Shown here: piece after piece, positions 51,009 to 58,809 of the stretch
How positions within the stretch are numbered: position 1 is the stretch's first letter
Layout: the number at the start of each line of letters is the position of its first letter
Assembly (NCBI GenBank): GCA_903840165.1
Contig: CAIMEY010000078.1
Coordinates: 169,371 to 233,370 of the forward strand
Direction: 5' to 3'
Length of the DNA: 64,000 bases
DNA from: an uncultured Myxococcales bacterium
GTDB taxonomy: Bacteria > Myxococcota_A > UBA9042
Translations under genes and position numbers: made by a program
The notes under the pieces: model-generated
Seen by the model: only the letters and a program-made list of their open reading frames with translations
What the model was told of the DNA's origin: nothing
The model's database searches: none

Positions 51009-51347
51009 GAGATCTCCATTTGTAAACAATAGGTTAGCTTGCTAAAGACGCCGCGCGAGCAACCAGCCTTGGCAGGACCGTTTCTGGCCCTCAAGCCGCA
51101 GCCGCCGATGGCCAACGCCCAGTAAGTGCCTAAAAACGCAACAGTGTCAAGCGATTGTGACACCGCCCTGCGCCCCAGCCATGGCTCCCTCAGGTCCGCC
51201 CCCCGGCCTCGAACAGCACACCGATTCTGGGCGGAGGTCTGCGCCACGTCAAGGGATTTCGCCGTGCACAACTGCTGGCCAAATCGGCCTATCGGCGGTA
51301 TGGTCGGCGTCCACAGCTAGCCGGTCTTTAGCGGCGGCAGGAGCTTG
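51009..51347. other. Intergenic region between divergent zinc-ribbon genes
   Basis: About 340 bp without a gene. It contains promoter element A (leftward) and, before 51348, an AGGAG ribosome site. No hairpin or further motif was obvious. Confidence 0.5.
51224..51252 (-). promoter_or_regulatory. CCGCC-CAGAATCGG promoter element, copy A
   Basis: TTGACG (51247-51252), a 17-bp spacer ending CTCCGCC, and CAGAAT (51224-51229) followed by CGG. It faces the zinc-ribbon membrane gene at 51008 with a leader of about 205 bases. Confidence 0.6.
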
Positions 51348-51569
51348 ATGAGCAGCGACATCGCAGACAACTCCTTACTAATACACCGCAATTACCAACC
51401 CGCCGAGTGGGGCGCCTGGGTCATCTGCCCGCAGTGTGGCACCAAGGGCGGCTGGTACCTGCACATTGTCGAGGTCGTACACCCGGTTAGCGGCGACGCC
51501 TACGGCCGCGACGAGTATCTGTGCGACCACTGCGCCCACGCGTGGGTCTGCGGATTTTCTGAGAATTGA
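51348..51569 (+). CDS. Small zinc-ribbon protein
   Basis: A protein of 73 residues from the ATG at 51348 with AGGAG 5 bases before it. Two cysteine pairs, ICPQCGTKGGW and LCDHCAHAWVCGF, frame a beta-rich middle (YLHIVEVVHPVSGDAYGRDE). This is the same layout as the C-terminal ribbon of the divergent neighbour at 50538-51008 (CPKCGRWG and CSACAHRWREGF), so the two are probably related. It is soluble and has no signal. Function unknown. Confidence 0.65.
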   Translation: MSSDIADNSLLIHRNYQPAEWGAWVICPQCGTKGGWYLHIVEVVHPVSGDAYGRDEYLCDHCAHAWVCGFSEN

Positions 51570-51767
51570 CGACGGGTACGCGACACTGCGCCGGATGAGC
51601 CCAGGGGCCCGGCCGCTTGGGCGCTTGGTGACAGGGGAAATGGGCATAACACCGTCGGCACAGGGTGTTGCAGCACCACCCAGAGCCGGCTGAGCCACGG
51701 GATTGCTGTTCTCCTGCAAGGCAATTCCGACCCGGTCACCGCCGCACGGTGCAACCCCTTTGCCGCA

Positions 51768-53747
51768 TTACTCTAACGCCCCGCGACTGCGAAAGATTCC
51801 CTCGCCGTACGTTGCTAGGTACAGGTGGTGCTCGAGCCAGTGCGCGCCCGAAATATGGTGTGTTGTCAATTCGTTATCGATGCGCCGCCAGTTGCTGCCA
51901 CCGTCAGCCGATAGGTACGCGCCGTTGGTCGTGGTGACCACAACGCTTGGCCGGGGTCCGCTGCCAAAAACCACAGTGGTCAAGCTACCTTTCCACTGCC
52001 GAGGCTGGACGACTTCGCCAGCAAACGCAAAGCTGCGGCCGCCGTCGTGGCTGGCAAAGGCGTGCAGGGCCCCCTTTTCGGGCCATACCGCAAGCAGCTC
52101 GAGGTCGGAAGCCGGAGAAACGGCAACGCTAAAGCCACTGCCCTTGGTGGGCAATCCCGACGGCGTGACCCAACTCTGGCCGCCGTCAAACGAGACAACG
52201 AGTGTCGTGTCCGAGCCAGCCAGCAAGTGCTGACTGCTCCTGGGCGACACGACGATGGCCCGCGGATCCACGAGCGGAGTCGCCACGGGCCCAAACGTGG
52301 CGCCGAAGTCCAGGCTGTGCAAGATGCCCGGCGGCGTGTGCGTCACGACGTACAGGCTGCCCGGCGTGCCGGCGTCAATGCTAAGGTAGCTACCCGAGGA
52401 GGACACGTGCGAAATCGCGGGGTTGGTCTGGGTAAACGTGTTGCAGCCGTCGCGCGACACGTGGATGCCCTTGCGAAAGTGGTAGCAATGTGTAGGGTCC
52501 GTGGGGTCGATGGCGACGTAGCCGTTCTCGCCACCGCCCTGCCCGGCCAAGGTGAGCCAATTCCAGGTGGCCCCTCTGTCCTGACTCCATACGGCGGCAA
52601 AATCGGTCATCGCGGCGACTAGGCGGTTGCCATCTGCAGAGACGGCGAAATCACTGACCACGTTCAAAGCCAAGCCGTGGTTGGGAAAATCGAGCTGGCT
52701 CTTGGCGACCGAGCAGTTCTCGGCCAGTTGCAGGCCCTGGTCGCTGCCGACCAGACAGTGGTCATCCGTCTTGGCGGCGTTGGGCGTCAGAATGAGCGTG
52801 CGCAAATCGCCGTGTAGCGCGGCGCGGGTGTAGACCGGGTTGGGGTTGCCGTCGGCGGTCGTCCAGATGGCTGAACCATCGCCGGCGACGTACAAGCGAT
52901 GCGGTACCGCGGCACCAAAGGCCAGGACTTGCACACCCAAAAGCGCTTTATCCCAGGCGATTTGCGTCCATGTCGCGCCGGCATCGAGGGAGGCATACAG
53001 GTTGTAGTTGTACGGCCCGTTGAGCACGGAGGCGTAGACCGTCTTGAGCGCGTTCGGGTCGACCGCGAGTTGGTGAACAGCTGCGGGCAGTTGGCCCACC
53101 TTGGACCAAGTACCACCCCGCCGCACGTAGACGGCGCCGTCTTTGCCGCCCGCCCAAACCTGCGTGGCCACGGCGCTCACGGTCACCAAGGGCGCTGGGG
53201 TCGCAAAGGCCAGCGTCCAGCTGCGGCCGCCATCGCTGGAGGTCAGGATGCCCTGGTGGCCGGCCGCCCATAATTCGTTGCCAGTGCTGATGAATCCTTG
53301 GATACCCGCGCCGCTCCACACCGGTCCCCAGGTCTTGCCGCCGTCGCTGGAGCGGAAGATGCCGTCGTCCTCGGTCGCGGCCAAAACCTCATTGGGCGCC
53401 TGAGGATTGAGCCATAGGGCCGTCATGGCGCCGCTGTTCACGCCGTCCGCTCCCACCGGTGGCGTGGTCGGCCTCTGCCAGGTAGCGCCGCCGTCGACCG
53501 TGCGGTACAAGCCGCCCCCAGCCGTACTGCCAAGCAGCATCACCTTGGAATTATGCGGGTCCACCACCACCAACTTGGTTGCGCCGCTCTGCACACCCGT
53601 TTGGCCCTTGGGCGGCGGCAGGTTGCGCGGGCCCACGCTCTCCCATTGTACGGGCGCAGGCTCAGCGGAGGCCACGGCGGGCAGCAGGGTCGCACTGAAC
53701 GGCATAGCGGCTAGCGTGACGACCAAGGAACAGAGGGATTTTGCCAT
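51768..53747 (-). CDS. Secreted Asp-box (BNR) beta-propeller, sortilin/VPS10-like
   Basis: A protein of 659 residues with GAGGT before the ATG and a Sec signal (LVVTLAAMPFSATLLPAVASA). About ten Asp-box motifs of the type SxDxGxTW run through it (RTVDGGATW, RSSDGGKTW, TSSDGGRSW, ASLDAGATW, WSQDRGATW, HSLDFGATF, VSFDGGQSW, ASHDGGRSF, LSADGGSNW). The fold is expected to be a sialidase- or VPS10-type propeller. The sialidase arginine triad and FRIP motif are not evident, so enzyme activity is doubtful. Relatives are often secreted xyloglucanase-like or binding proteins. Promoter element B lies 137 bp upstream. Confidence 0.8.
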   Translation of the reverse strand: MAKSLCSLVVTLAAMPFSATLLPAVASAEPAPVQWESVGPRNLPPPKGQTGVQSGATKLVVVDPHNSKVMLLGSTAGGGLYRTVDGGATWQRPTTPPVGADGVNSGAMTALWLNPQAPNEVLAATEDDGIFRSSDGGKTWGPVWSGAGIQGFISTGNELWAAGHQGILTSSDGGRSWTLAFATPAPLVTVSAVATQVWAGGKDGAVYVRRGGTWSKVGQLPAAVHQLAVDPNALKTVYASVLNGPYNYNLYASLDAGATWTQIAWDKALLGVQVLAFGAAVPHRLYVAGDGSAIWTTADGNPNPVYTRAALHGDLRTLILTPNAAKTDDHCLVGSDQGLQLAENCSVAKSQLDFPNHGLALNVVSDFAVSADGNRLVAAMTDFAAVWSQDRGATWNWLTLAGQGGGENGYVAIDPTDPTHCYHFRKGIHVSRDGCNTFTQTNPAISHVSSSGSYLSIDAGTPGSLYVVTHTPPGILHSLDFGATFGPVATPLVDPRAIVVSPRSSQHLLAGSDTTLVVSFDGGQSWVTPSGLPTKGSGFSVAVSPASDLELLAVWPEKGALHAFASHDGGRSFAFAGEVVQPRQWKGSLTTVVFGSGPRPSVVVTTTNGAYLSADGGSNWRRIDNELTTHHISGAHWLEHHLYLATYGEGIFRSRGALE

Positions 53748-53883
53748 GTTGGACCTCGGGGGGCGCGGCAGGGACGACGTGGCAACTGCGAATCTTCAAT
53801 GGTTGCTCAGTCCAAGACCATGCTGCACAACGGAAATTGCGCCAAGGGTTGTCTTCCGCGCACCACCCGTCGGCCACCGCACG

Positions 53884-53912
53884 ATTCTGGGCGGTCGCCC
53901 CGTCCCCGTCAA
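53884..53912 (-). promoter_or_regulatory. CCGCC-CAGAATCG promoter element, copy B
   Basis: TTGACG (53907-53912), a 17-bp spacer ending GACCGCC, and CAGAAT (53884-53889) followed by CG. It lies in the 195-bp gap before the Asp-box propeller gene. Confidence 0.6.
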
Positions 53913-53942
53913 GGCCGATTTCAACCAGCAAAGGCCCCAGGC

Positions 53943-55115
53943 TCAAAGCACCAGCACACCCGGCGCAACGACTTCACGCAATAGTTTCAAAGCCTTAGGC
54001 GCACATCCCGTGGCAAGCTGGCGGACGATGGCGCGATTACAGCCCCGAGACAGGTGGGTTTCGTCGTAAAAGTCCTCAGGTTTACAGCCAATTTCCGCCC
54101 CGCGCAGGGTCACATCGCAGTAGTCGATTCCAAGCCGTTGCGCCACCTGCCCTATCGCCTGGCCCGCCCCTGCCATCTGCGCCGTTAGCCCCGGCGTCAA
54201 AGCCCGCGGCTCAATCGGCGGCGAGTAGAGGATGACCGTGGTGCCCGTCGCCATCATGCGTTTGACAAACGTCTCAAGCATGGCCACACGTTGAGGATTT
54301 AGCTTGCGCTCCCCTTTGGAATCCTCGATGTGTACAGGCCCGCGCGACGAAAAAATGCCATCGACCTCGCCCGGATAGACCCGACTGCCATCGACTAACC
54401 AGCGATGCACAGTCGACTTGGCGTGTTGATCGACCACGCGAAGCAAGGCCCCGGTGTCCTTATCAAGGTCCGCCACAGTCTGACGGGTCTCGCGACCATG
54501 CATCAGGGTTTGCAGTGTCAATTTAGTCTGTTGCAGACTCAGCAGGCTGTCGATGTCCCGATACCACGGCGGTGCAGGCTGGGCCTTGTGGCGAAAGGGC
54601 GCGCCAAAGTTCCAGATGGGGTCCTCCGGCGGCGTGTCGTAACCGGGCTCATCGTCTTCCTTGACCACGGTCAGGCAGCGGGCGTCGTACAGGACCAGGC
54701 GAGGAACGCCGACGGCATGGACAATATCCTCAAACACTTCAAAATGATAGGCAAAGTACGAGTTGGAGAGAAAGCCGTTGTAGAACTGCACGCCCGGCTG
54801 AAAGAAGGTCTGCGACATGTGGTCGGAGTCGCTCTGGCCGAGCACCAATACGTCGATCTTGCTGAGGAAATGGGCATTTGTGTGGCGCAATTCCCGCTCG
54901 TTGACGGGCCCTGGATTCATGGTGAGGCTGCCACGGTCCGGCACCCGCGACAGACGCTGCAGGGCTAGGCGCAACTCCTCGCTGCCGGAGGTCGTAAGTG
55001 CTGAGGACTGGTCGCGAATCAGGCGGTTTGCTTGCCAAATGACGCCCAGCAAGGTCAACGTGACCGCGATGAACACGATGAGCTTGACGGTTTGGCTGGT
55101 GCTTTGGTTTGGCAT
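53943..55115 (-). CDS. SGNH-like acyltransferase partner (DltD/AlgX-type)
   Basis: I chose the ATG at 55115 (390 residues); the frame is open into the upstream gene. One N-terminal membrane anchor (LIVFIAVTLTLLGVIW) is followed by a periplasmic domain. An SGNH-type nucleophile region is DVLVLGQSDSDHMSQ (Ser95 or Ser97), and the C-terminal Asp-x-x-His is YDETHLSRG (Asp351, His354). Together with the MBOAT gene 4 bp upstream this is the usual pair that transfers acyl groups across the membrane to a cell-wall polymer or exopolysaccharide, as in DltB/DltD or AlgI/AlgX. The acceptor is unknown. Confidence 0.75.
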   Translation of the reverse strand: MPNQSTSQTVKLIVFIAVTLTLLGVIWQANRLIRDQSSALTTSGSEELRLALQRLSRVPDRGSLTMNPGPVNERELRHTNAHFLSKIDVLVLGQSDSDHMSQTFFQPGVQFYNGFLSNSYFAYHFEVFEDIVHAVGVPRLVLYDARCLTVVKEDDEPGYDTPPEDPIWNFGAPFRHKAQPAPPWYRDIDSLLSLQQTKLTLQTLMHGRETRQTVADLDKDTGALLRVVDQHAKSTVHRWLVDGSRVYPGEVDGIFSSRGPVHIEDSKGERKLNPQRVAMLETFVKRMMATGTTVILYSPPIEPRALTPGLTAQMAGAGQAIGQVAQRLGIDYCDVTLRGAEIGCKPEDFYDETHLSRGCNRAIVRQLATGCAPKALKLLREVVAPGVLVL

Positions 55116-55119
55116 GGAC

Positions 55120-56487
55120 CTAGAACGCAAAGTAGATGAATTTAGAAGATAAATTGAGGTGCAACACGGCCACAACGACCAGGAGCGCCAAGGCCAGCGT
55201 GGCCGGCCAGCCCAGCTCGCCCCAGCGAATCTCATTGGAATTCCGTGGCAATACGCACAAACCGCCGCCGAGCAGGGCAAAGGCCCACAGTTGCAGCGGT
55301 GCCGTGGGCAAATGCGGCGCCAGGGTCGCATGTGTGGCAAATGCTTGCAGTTCTTGCATGGTGTGCATGCGAAACGGGATCCACGAACAGACGAGCACCA
55401 AAATCATCACGCTGCGCTGCAGCAGGCGCGGTAAGGCCGCCCAGGGCTTCTCAATTCGGTGGTAGGCAAGCAGCAAGAGGCCGTGAAAGGAGCCCCAAAC
55501 GATGAAGTTGACGCCGGCGCCATGCCACAGACCGCCGAGGAACATCGTCACAAACAGGTTGAAGCCCGTGCGCGTCGGGCCCAGACGATTGCCACCTAGC
55601 GGAATGTATAGGTAATCGCGCAGCCAGCTCGAGAGGCTGACGTGCCAACGCTTCCAGAAATCACTCGGATTGCGCGCGTGGTAGGGCGAATCGAAATTGA
55701 TGGAGAATTCCAGGCCCAGCATGCGGGCGAGGCCCCGCGCCATGTCGGTATAGCCGCTGAAATCAAAGTAGATCTGCAGCGAGAAGCCGACCATGGCCAG
55801 CCACAGGTCGACGCTACCATGCCTGCTGGGCGCATTGAGAATCGGGTCCGCGTACCAGGCCAGCCGGTCCGCAATCAGGACTTTCTTGCACAAACCGGCG
55901 GCAAATAGCATCGCACCAGCGGTAAGCCGCGAATTATCAACCGGATCTGTGGCAGCCAGCTGGGGCAAAAGCAACTTGGGCCGGACGATGGGCCCGGCGA
56001 TGAGTTGCGGGAACAGACTGACAAAAGAGGCAAATTCGATAAACGAGCGCGCCGGCTTGATGTCGCGGCGGTAGACGTCGATCGAGTAACCCATGGATTG
56101 GAAAGTGTAAAAGCTGATGCCCGCGGGCAGCGCGATTCCGGCCACGGCATGGAGAAACGGGTGGCCGACCAGGGCATTGATGCTGTCGACCGCGAATCCG
56201 TAGTACTTGAAAAAAGACAGCAATCCAAGGTTGAACACCAGCGATAGACAGAGAATCGCCTTGCGCCGGCCGGGGCGGTGCTCAGCGTCCAGCAGCAGGC
56301 CGACGGCGAAGTCCACGGACGTGCTGACGACCATCAGCAAAGCGTAGTAGCCGGCGGCCAGTGCGTAGAAGGTATAACTAGCGCAAATCATAAAGATTAG
56401 CGCGTGTTGGCGGCGACGAAACAGTCGCCACAGCACCAAGACCAGGGGCAGGAAGACAAAGAGGAAGCGCAGGCTGTTAAAGGGCAT
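55120..56487 (-). CDS. MBOAT family O-acyltransferase (AlgI-like)
   Basis: A polytopic membrane protein of 455 residues, typical of AlgI/DltB-like enzymes. The opening is MPFNSLRFLFVFLPLVLVLW. GISFYTFQSMGYSIDVYR, FPQLIAGPIVRP and YFDFSGYTDMARGLARMLG are family motifs. The conserved residues KRWHVSLSSWLRDYLYIPLG (His282) and LGGLWHGAGVNFIVWGSFHG (catalytic His322) are present. It hands acyl groups to the SGNH-like partner downstream. No alginate or polysaccharide synthesis genes are nearby. A triple 15-bp repeat lies in its leader. Confidence 0.93.
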   Translation of the reverse strand: MPFNSLRFLFVFLPLVLVLWRLFRRRQHALIFMICASYTFYALAAGYYALLMVVSTSVDFAVGLLLDAEHRPGRRKAILCLSLVFNLGLLSFFKYYGFAVDSINALVGHPFLHAVAGIALPAGISFYTFQSMGYSIDVYRRDIKPARSFIEFASFVSLFPQLIAGPIVRPKLLLPQLAATDPVDNSRLTAGAMLFAAGLCKKVLIADRLAWYADPILNAPSRHGSVDLWLAMVGFSLQIYFDFSGYTDMARGLARMLGLEFSINFDSPYHARNPSDFWKRWHVSLSSWLRDYLYIPLGGNRLGPTRTGFNLFVTMFLGGLWHGAGVNFIVWGSFHGLLLLAYHRIEKPWAALPRLLQRSVMILVLVCSWIPFRMHTMQELQAFATHATLAPHLPTAPLQLWAFALLGGGLCVLPRNSNEIRWGELGWPATLALALLVVVAVLHLNLSSKFIYFAF

Positions 56488-56524
56488 CAGGCGTTCCCGA
56501 ATTGCTTAGAATCGCGCAACTGTT

Positions 56525-56569
56525 CCGCCTAAGTGGATGCCGCCTAAGTGGATGCCGCCTAAGTGGATG
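56525..56569. repeat. Three exact tandem copies of a 15-bp unit
   Basis: CCGCCTAAGTGGATG repeats three times without change, followed by a partial CCGCG. It lies 38-82 bp upstream of the MBOAT start and downstream of promoter element C, so it is in the presumed leader RNA. Confidence 0.9.
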
Positions 56570-56679
56570 CCGCGAGCGTAGCTTGCGCAAGGCCCCGGCC
56601 TGCCGCATCGCCCAGTTGCTGTCTCGTGGTTCCGGTACATCCTGGCTCCAAGTCCGCGCCGACCCTCGGCAACAGGCCG

Positions 56680-56708
56680 ATTCTGGGCGGTTGCCACGCC
56701 GGTGTCAA
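56680..56708 (-). promoter_or_regulatory. CCGCC-CAGAATCGG promoter element, copy C
   Basis: TTGACA (56703-56708), a 17-bp spacer ending AACCGCC, and CAGAAT (56680-56685) followed by CGG. It is the best consensus match of the set. It faces the MBOAT/SGNH pair with a leader of about 190 bases. Confidence 0.65.
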
Positions 56709-57405
56709 GGGCGCCTTGGTTTGCTCTTGGCGCAGGGCGCAGGGCTGAGAAATGCAGGATAATCCGTCAGTCTGAAAGGCAATGTTTCTGACTGCAGGTC
56801 GCGTACCTGGGCCTCAGGGCAACGGCTGTAGGGCAGCATCTGCAAACGCCATCTGCCGTCCATCCGCCAACATCCGCCCCCGCCAGTCCGTACCATTTTC
56901 CGTCCAAAACCGCCGCCAACCGTCGACTGGAAGTCCATGCTGCGCCGGGCTCAAGTCCGCGTCAGGCGAAATCTGGCCCATCGTGCCTGCGCAAGATAAG
57001 CCCTTACCTAACAAGGAGAATTCGCCACTCTCGGAGCCCGCCAGGCGTCGCCAATCTGCTACTCATCGGTCGCGGCGGCTCCGGCTGGACGGCGACAACC
57101 GCCATCCTTTCAGGCGGTCCTGAACTATTCACGACGCCGCCTGGGTCTGGATACTGGTGCAGATGCGACTGTCGGGTCGCCCCGGAGTGGAGACTTTCCG
57201 GGGCGACCCGACTAATCTCGCGTGTTACCTGAATTTGGTGCGGGATGCGCGGCAGGCGATTCTCAAAGATCATGTGCGCGATTGGCAGCGTCAGGCTTTG
57301 GATCGACTGCAGGGCACGCCGGGGCGAGCGGGTTGGCAGAAGATGAGCAAGTTCCCATGGTACCAAGCCGCAAGAACTGAAATCACAGGCGAATTCCTTT
57401 CTGAA

Positions 57406-58077
57406 TCATGGCGCATCCATGCACCAGTGAATTGCTTGATTGTAGGTGCAGCCATGCTTGTTCTGCGCGCAGCTGACGGACTGGGCACAGTCAGCTTGGC
57501 TGTTGGGCTGGCAGATTACCATTGTCGTATCAGCGGGTTCACCAACGACCGGGCACTGGCCCCCAGGTGAGGTGCAAACGTGGCACGCGCCAACCAGTGC
57601 ACAATAGGAAGACGCAAGGCATGTTTGCTCAGTCGCAGCGCAAAGGTTGGCAAGGCCAAGACACTGGCCTCTTTCGCTGCAGATAGGTCCGTCGCAGCCT
57701 AGCCGCGCGACCGCTGTGCATTGGTGGTGGAAAACGCCGCACCAATACTGAGTCTTACACCAGTCACTGTTCGCGCAGTCGACGTCGGCCATCGGTCCGC
57801 AAGTGCAAAGGGGAAAGCCAAGCCAGTGACAGTCACCGGACACCTGGCACGGGTCGACGACGATAGAAGCGTCGGTTCCTGCGATGTGAACGGCCGTCGG
57901 TCCGCAACCCATTCCGACGACGCAGCCTTGGCCATCTATCTCCCCGGTGAGTGAGGCAGAATCAAACGTGTCTCCGTCCTTGATGTCCACAACCCCGACG
58001 CTCGTCGCCGTCGGAGGCAGAGCGGCGCAGCCGGACAGGCATGTCCACACAATGGCAGTTAGCCTCCGATATCGCAA
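57406..58077 (-). CDS. Cysteine-rich lipoprotein, cassette copy 1
   Basis: A protein of 223 residues from a TTG with GAGGAGA 8 bases upstream. The lipobox is LSGC (Cys17), then an acidic linker and more than 20 cysteines. The segment CTCGPMADVDCANSDWCKTQ, WCGVFHHQC, ARLGCDGPICSERGQC matches CVCVALTDDDCKDTPDCKEW, YCGAYQGQC, ARLGCGGDLCAVRGMC of the lipoprotein at 58810-59487, so the two are paralogues. They share the C-terminal pattern (DADCVKS.. / QADCAQS..) as well. Probably a disulfide-rich surface protein; no known family. It follows the truncated gene at 58112 by 34 bp. Confidence 0.75.
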   Translation of the reverse strand: MRYRRLTAIVWTCLSGCAALPPTATSVGVVDIKDGDTFDSASLTGEIDGQGCVVGMGCGPTAVHIAGTDASIVVDPCQVSGDCHWLGFPLCTCGPMADVDCANSDWCKTQYWCGVFHHQCTAVARLGCDGPICSERGQCLGLANLCAATEQTCLASSYCALVGACHVCTSPGGQCPVVGEPADTTMVICQPNSQADCAQSVSCAQNKHGCTYNQAIHWCMDAP

Positions 58078-58111
58078 TGTTGGGTCTCCTCGTCGCGCCG
58101 CGTAACCAGTG

Positions 58112-58411
58112 CTACCAGCAGAATTTCTTGCCTACCCTGCCAGCCGGACACTGGTCGCCCCAGCCTTCTCCAACTAAACAGTTCTCCGGACAAGTGCCCT
58201 TTTCGTCGCCAATCAAAGTCAAAGAGCAGTCCTGCGAAATCTGTACGCACGAGCACGGTTTCTTGCCGCCCGCACACGGTGAGCGGTCGACCGGATTGGG
58301 GACGAGATCTGGATCGACTGTGCCGCTGCCGGCATCCGGCGTCTCCGGAAACATCGGCGGGGCCTTGACCCACGACGGCGAGCCGATGTATTCAAAACAC
58401 TGCGGCACCAT
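58112..58411 (-). CDS. 5'-truncated copy of the short cysteine-rich cassette gene
   Basis: Codes for 99 residues (MVPQCFEYIGSPSWVKAPPMF...) that align with residues from about 30 onward of the protein at 59475-59939 (MVPQWFEYIGSPSWVKAPPMF), with shared NCSCVQ/PCSCVQ and CPENC motifs and a C-terminal Cys. The first part of the gene is missing because a 442-bp segment present in copy 2 is absent here, and a stop codon lies just upstream. The ATG is preceded by no clear ribosome site. It may be a pseudogene or a shortened but still expressed protein. Confidence 0.5.
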   Translation of the reverse strand: MVPQCFEYIGSPSWVKAPPMFPETPDAGSGTVDPDLVPNPVDRSPCAGGKKPCSCVQISQDCSLTLIGDEKGTCPENCLVGEGWGDQCPAGRVGKKFCW

Positions 58412-58420
58412 CGCCCAATC

Positions 58421-58494
58421 TGCTCAGGATAGCCGCGATACGTCGCGCCGGTGGCCAAGGTGATCTGCGTTTGGGGCTGCAATACGACCAGCAA
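58421..58494 (-). pseudogene. Remnant of the first cassette gene, copy 1
   Basis: Minus-strand codons reading LLVVLQPQTQITLATGATYR match the start of the 59943-60377 gene (MLVVWQPQTQTTLATGATYR). The ATG has become TTG, and the frame breaks at the deletion junction near 58421 after about 25 codons. Confidence 0.75.
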
Positions 58495-58509
58495 GAGTCT
58501 GTCCTCGAG

Positions 58510-58543
58510 GTGCCGGCGTGACGTGCCGGCGTGACGTGCCGGC
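58510..58543. repeat. 13-bp tandem repeat, 2.6 units
   Basis: Two full GTGCCGGCGTGAC units and a partial third, between the predicted promoter and the start of the cassette. The paralogous site at 60393-60413 has one full unit and the partial one. Confidence 0.9.
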
Positions 58544-58549
58544 AATACA

Positions 58550-58579
58550 AGATTAGCGGAAATGACCATGCTCTGTCAA
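58550..58579 (-). promoter_or_regulatory. Duplicated sigma70-type promoter, copy 1
   Basis: TTGACA (58574-58579), an 18-bp spacer and TAATCT (58550-58555), identical to the copy at 60420-60449. Here it would transcribe the truncated cassette. Confidence 0.65.
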
Positions 58580-58809
58580 ATGGCTCAATATTGTTGGGAA
58601 AATAGGGAAGTAGCTTCCGCTTTGTTCAATGACACCATTGCGTGGCGGCCAGCAAAAGGATCTTCAAACGCCATCCGCCTTCTACCGCCTGTGCACGTTA
58701 AACCCCTACCCCGCAAGACGAATTGACTCACACCCGAGCCCGCAAGGCACCGATAACCGGTTGCTATTCGTCCGCGTCGGCCCCAGTCGTGCCAGGCGGC
58801 TAACTGGAC

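Larger units (their letters stand above)
56488..57405. other. Gene-poor stretch between the MBOAT gene and the cysteine-rich array
   Basis: About 900 bp. It holds the 15-bp triple repeat, promoter element C and no gene I can defend. Two frames look partly protein-like: leftward 56814-57014 (PVDGWRRFWTENGTDW..ADGRQMAFADA) and rightward from about 57205 (LACYLNLVRDARQAILKDHV). Neither has a good start, and both may be remnants. Confidence 0.5.
58351..58808. repeat. Segmental duplication, copy 1 (with internal deletion)
   Basis: Near-identical to 59792-60678 in two blocks. 58351-58420 matches 59792-59861 (offset 1441), and 58421-58808 matches 60304-60678 (offset 1883, then 1870). The change in offset shows 442 bp missing here relative to copy 2 and one extra 13-bp unit. 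Confidence 0.9.

Noticed and set aside
57157..57570. Rightward 137-codon frame (LACYLNLVRDARQAILKDHV)
   Set aside because: It looks partly protein-like but overlaps the end of the cysteine-rich lipoprotein gene, has no ribosome site and matches no known family. Kept only as a possible remnant.
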